Shown here piece by piece: positions 39,583 to 40,000 of a stretch of 40,000 nucleotides of DNA (position 1 is the first letter of the stretch; the number at the start of each line of letters is the position of its first letter). The notes below the pieces were generated by a model that made no database searches, was not told the DNA's origin, and saw nothing but the letters and a program-made list of their open reading frames with translations. Both the position numbers and the translations under genes were made by a program. The stretch lies in the NCBI RefSeq assembly GCF_964340395.1, contig NC_135565.1:8779242-8819241 (forward strand). The letters are read 5' to 3'. The stretch is from Glandiceps talaboti. Its lineage: Eukaryota > Hemichordata > Enteropneusta > Spengelidae.

Positions 39583-39915
39583 AAGGACTGTACTGTACTG
39601 CACTGTACTGTACTTTGCTCTACTCTACTTGCCTATATTCTATTCTACTGTACTCTACTGCAATGTACTGCACTATAGTGTACTGTACTGTTCTGTTCTG
39701 TACTATACTGGTACAGTATTTTACAGTATTCTACTGTACTCTACTGCAATGTACTGCACTATAGTGTACTGTACTGTACTGTTCTGTTCTGTACTATACT
39801 GGTACAGTATTTTACTACACTAAGTAACTGTCTTGTTCTGTATTATTACAGTACCATATTTCAGTGTACTGTACTGTACTGTATTGATCTGTGCTGTGCT
39901 GTGCTGACTACAATG
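39583..39915 (+). repeat. TACTG-based tandem repeat
   Basis: Five-base TACTG units with drift (TTCTG, CTCTA, GTGCT). A higher-order unit of about 95 bp is duplicated (starting near 39642 and 39730, both containing CTACTGCAATGTACTGCACT). Confidence 0.9.
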
Positions 39916-40000
39916 TACTTTACTGTACTCCATCAACGAGAACATTTAACAAGTGTTTATGAAACTTACATCACTTGAAAATACAAACAAGGTGTTATTC

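Larger units (their letters stand above)
38358..40000. other. Intron or upstream sequence of the second sulfatase
   Basis: No further sulfatase exon was found on the minus strand. The stretch is dominated by repeat copies, a TA tract, a perfect hairpin and a TACTG array. Confidence 0.6.

Overview
This window is nuclear DNA of an animal, almost certainly an AT-rich marine invertebrate. All recognisable genes are split into short exons with GT-AG introns, long simple repeats and small DNA transposon remnants fill the introns, and there are no operons. The gene content (lysosomal chitobiase, BHMT-like methyltransferase, ARSB-type sulfatases) fits a lophotrochozoan, cephalochordate or hemichordate. 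The sequence alone does not settle the phylum.

Layout. 593-4269 (+): the 3' six exons of a di-N-acetylchitobiase (GH18), whose N-terminal exon is not in the window. 5224-9402 (-): a complete five-exon gene, tail-to-tail with the chitobiase, for a secreted protein of about 591 residues made of four tandem copies of a ~142-residue four-cysteine domain that I do not recognise. Each domain is one exon. 9440-14254: a head-to-tail, almost identical ~2.4 kb duplication that begins 38 bp upstream of that gene's start codon. 16771-20008 (+): five exons of a betaine/homocysteine S-methyltransferase-like enzyme, with about 75 N-terminal residues not found. 21082-34100 (+): a complete 15-exon arylsulfatase B-like gene (491 aa) with signal peptide, TATA box and a CLEAR-like GTCACGTGAT upstream. 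36256-38357 (-): the last four exons of a second, paralogous sulfatase, tail-to-tail with the first and running off the right side.

Non-genic content is rich. It includes a 1,228 bp non-autonomous transposon with 8-bp target duplications and inverted arrays of a short subterminal repeat (23905-25132). There is also a ~190 bp foldback next to a 13-bp-TIR element (18326-18704), a perfect 32-bp-arm hairpin beside a long TA tract (39293-39364), a dispersed repeat family around the second sulfatase, and many (CATA)n tracts. Three of the CATA tracts start within 30 bp of a 5' splice site in three different genes.

The chitobiase and the sulfatases are hydrolases of glycan breakdown (lysosomal in the characterised vertebrate relatives). 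The methyltransferase belongs to methionine/one-carbon metabolism. I see no evidence that the genes form a functional cluster. The most novel item is the four-domain secreted protein. All exon boundaries were read by eye from splice consensus, phase continuity and family similarity recalled from knowledge; no search was run.
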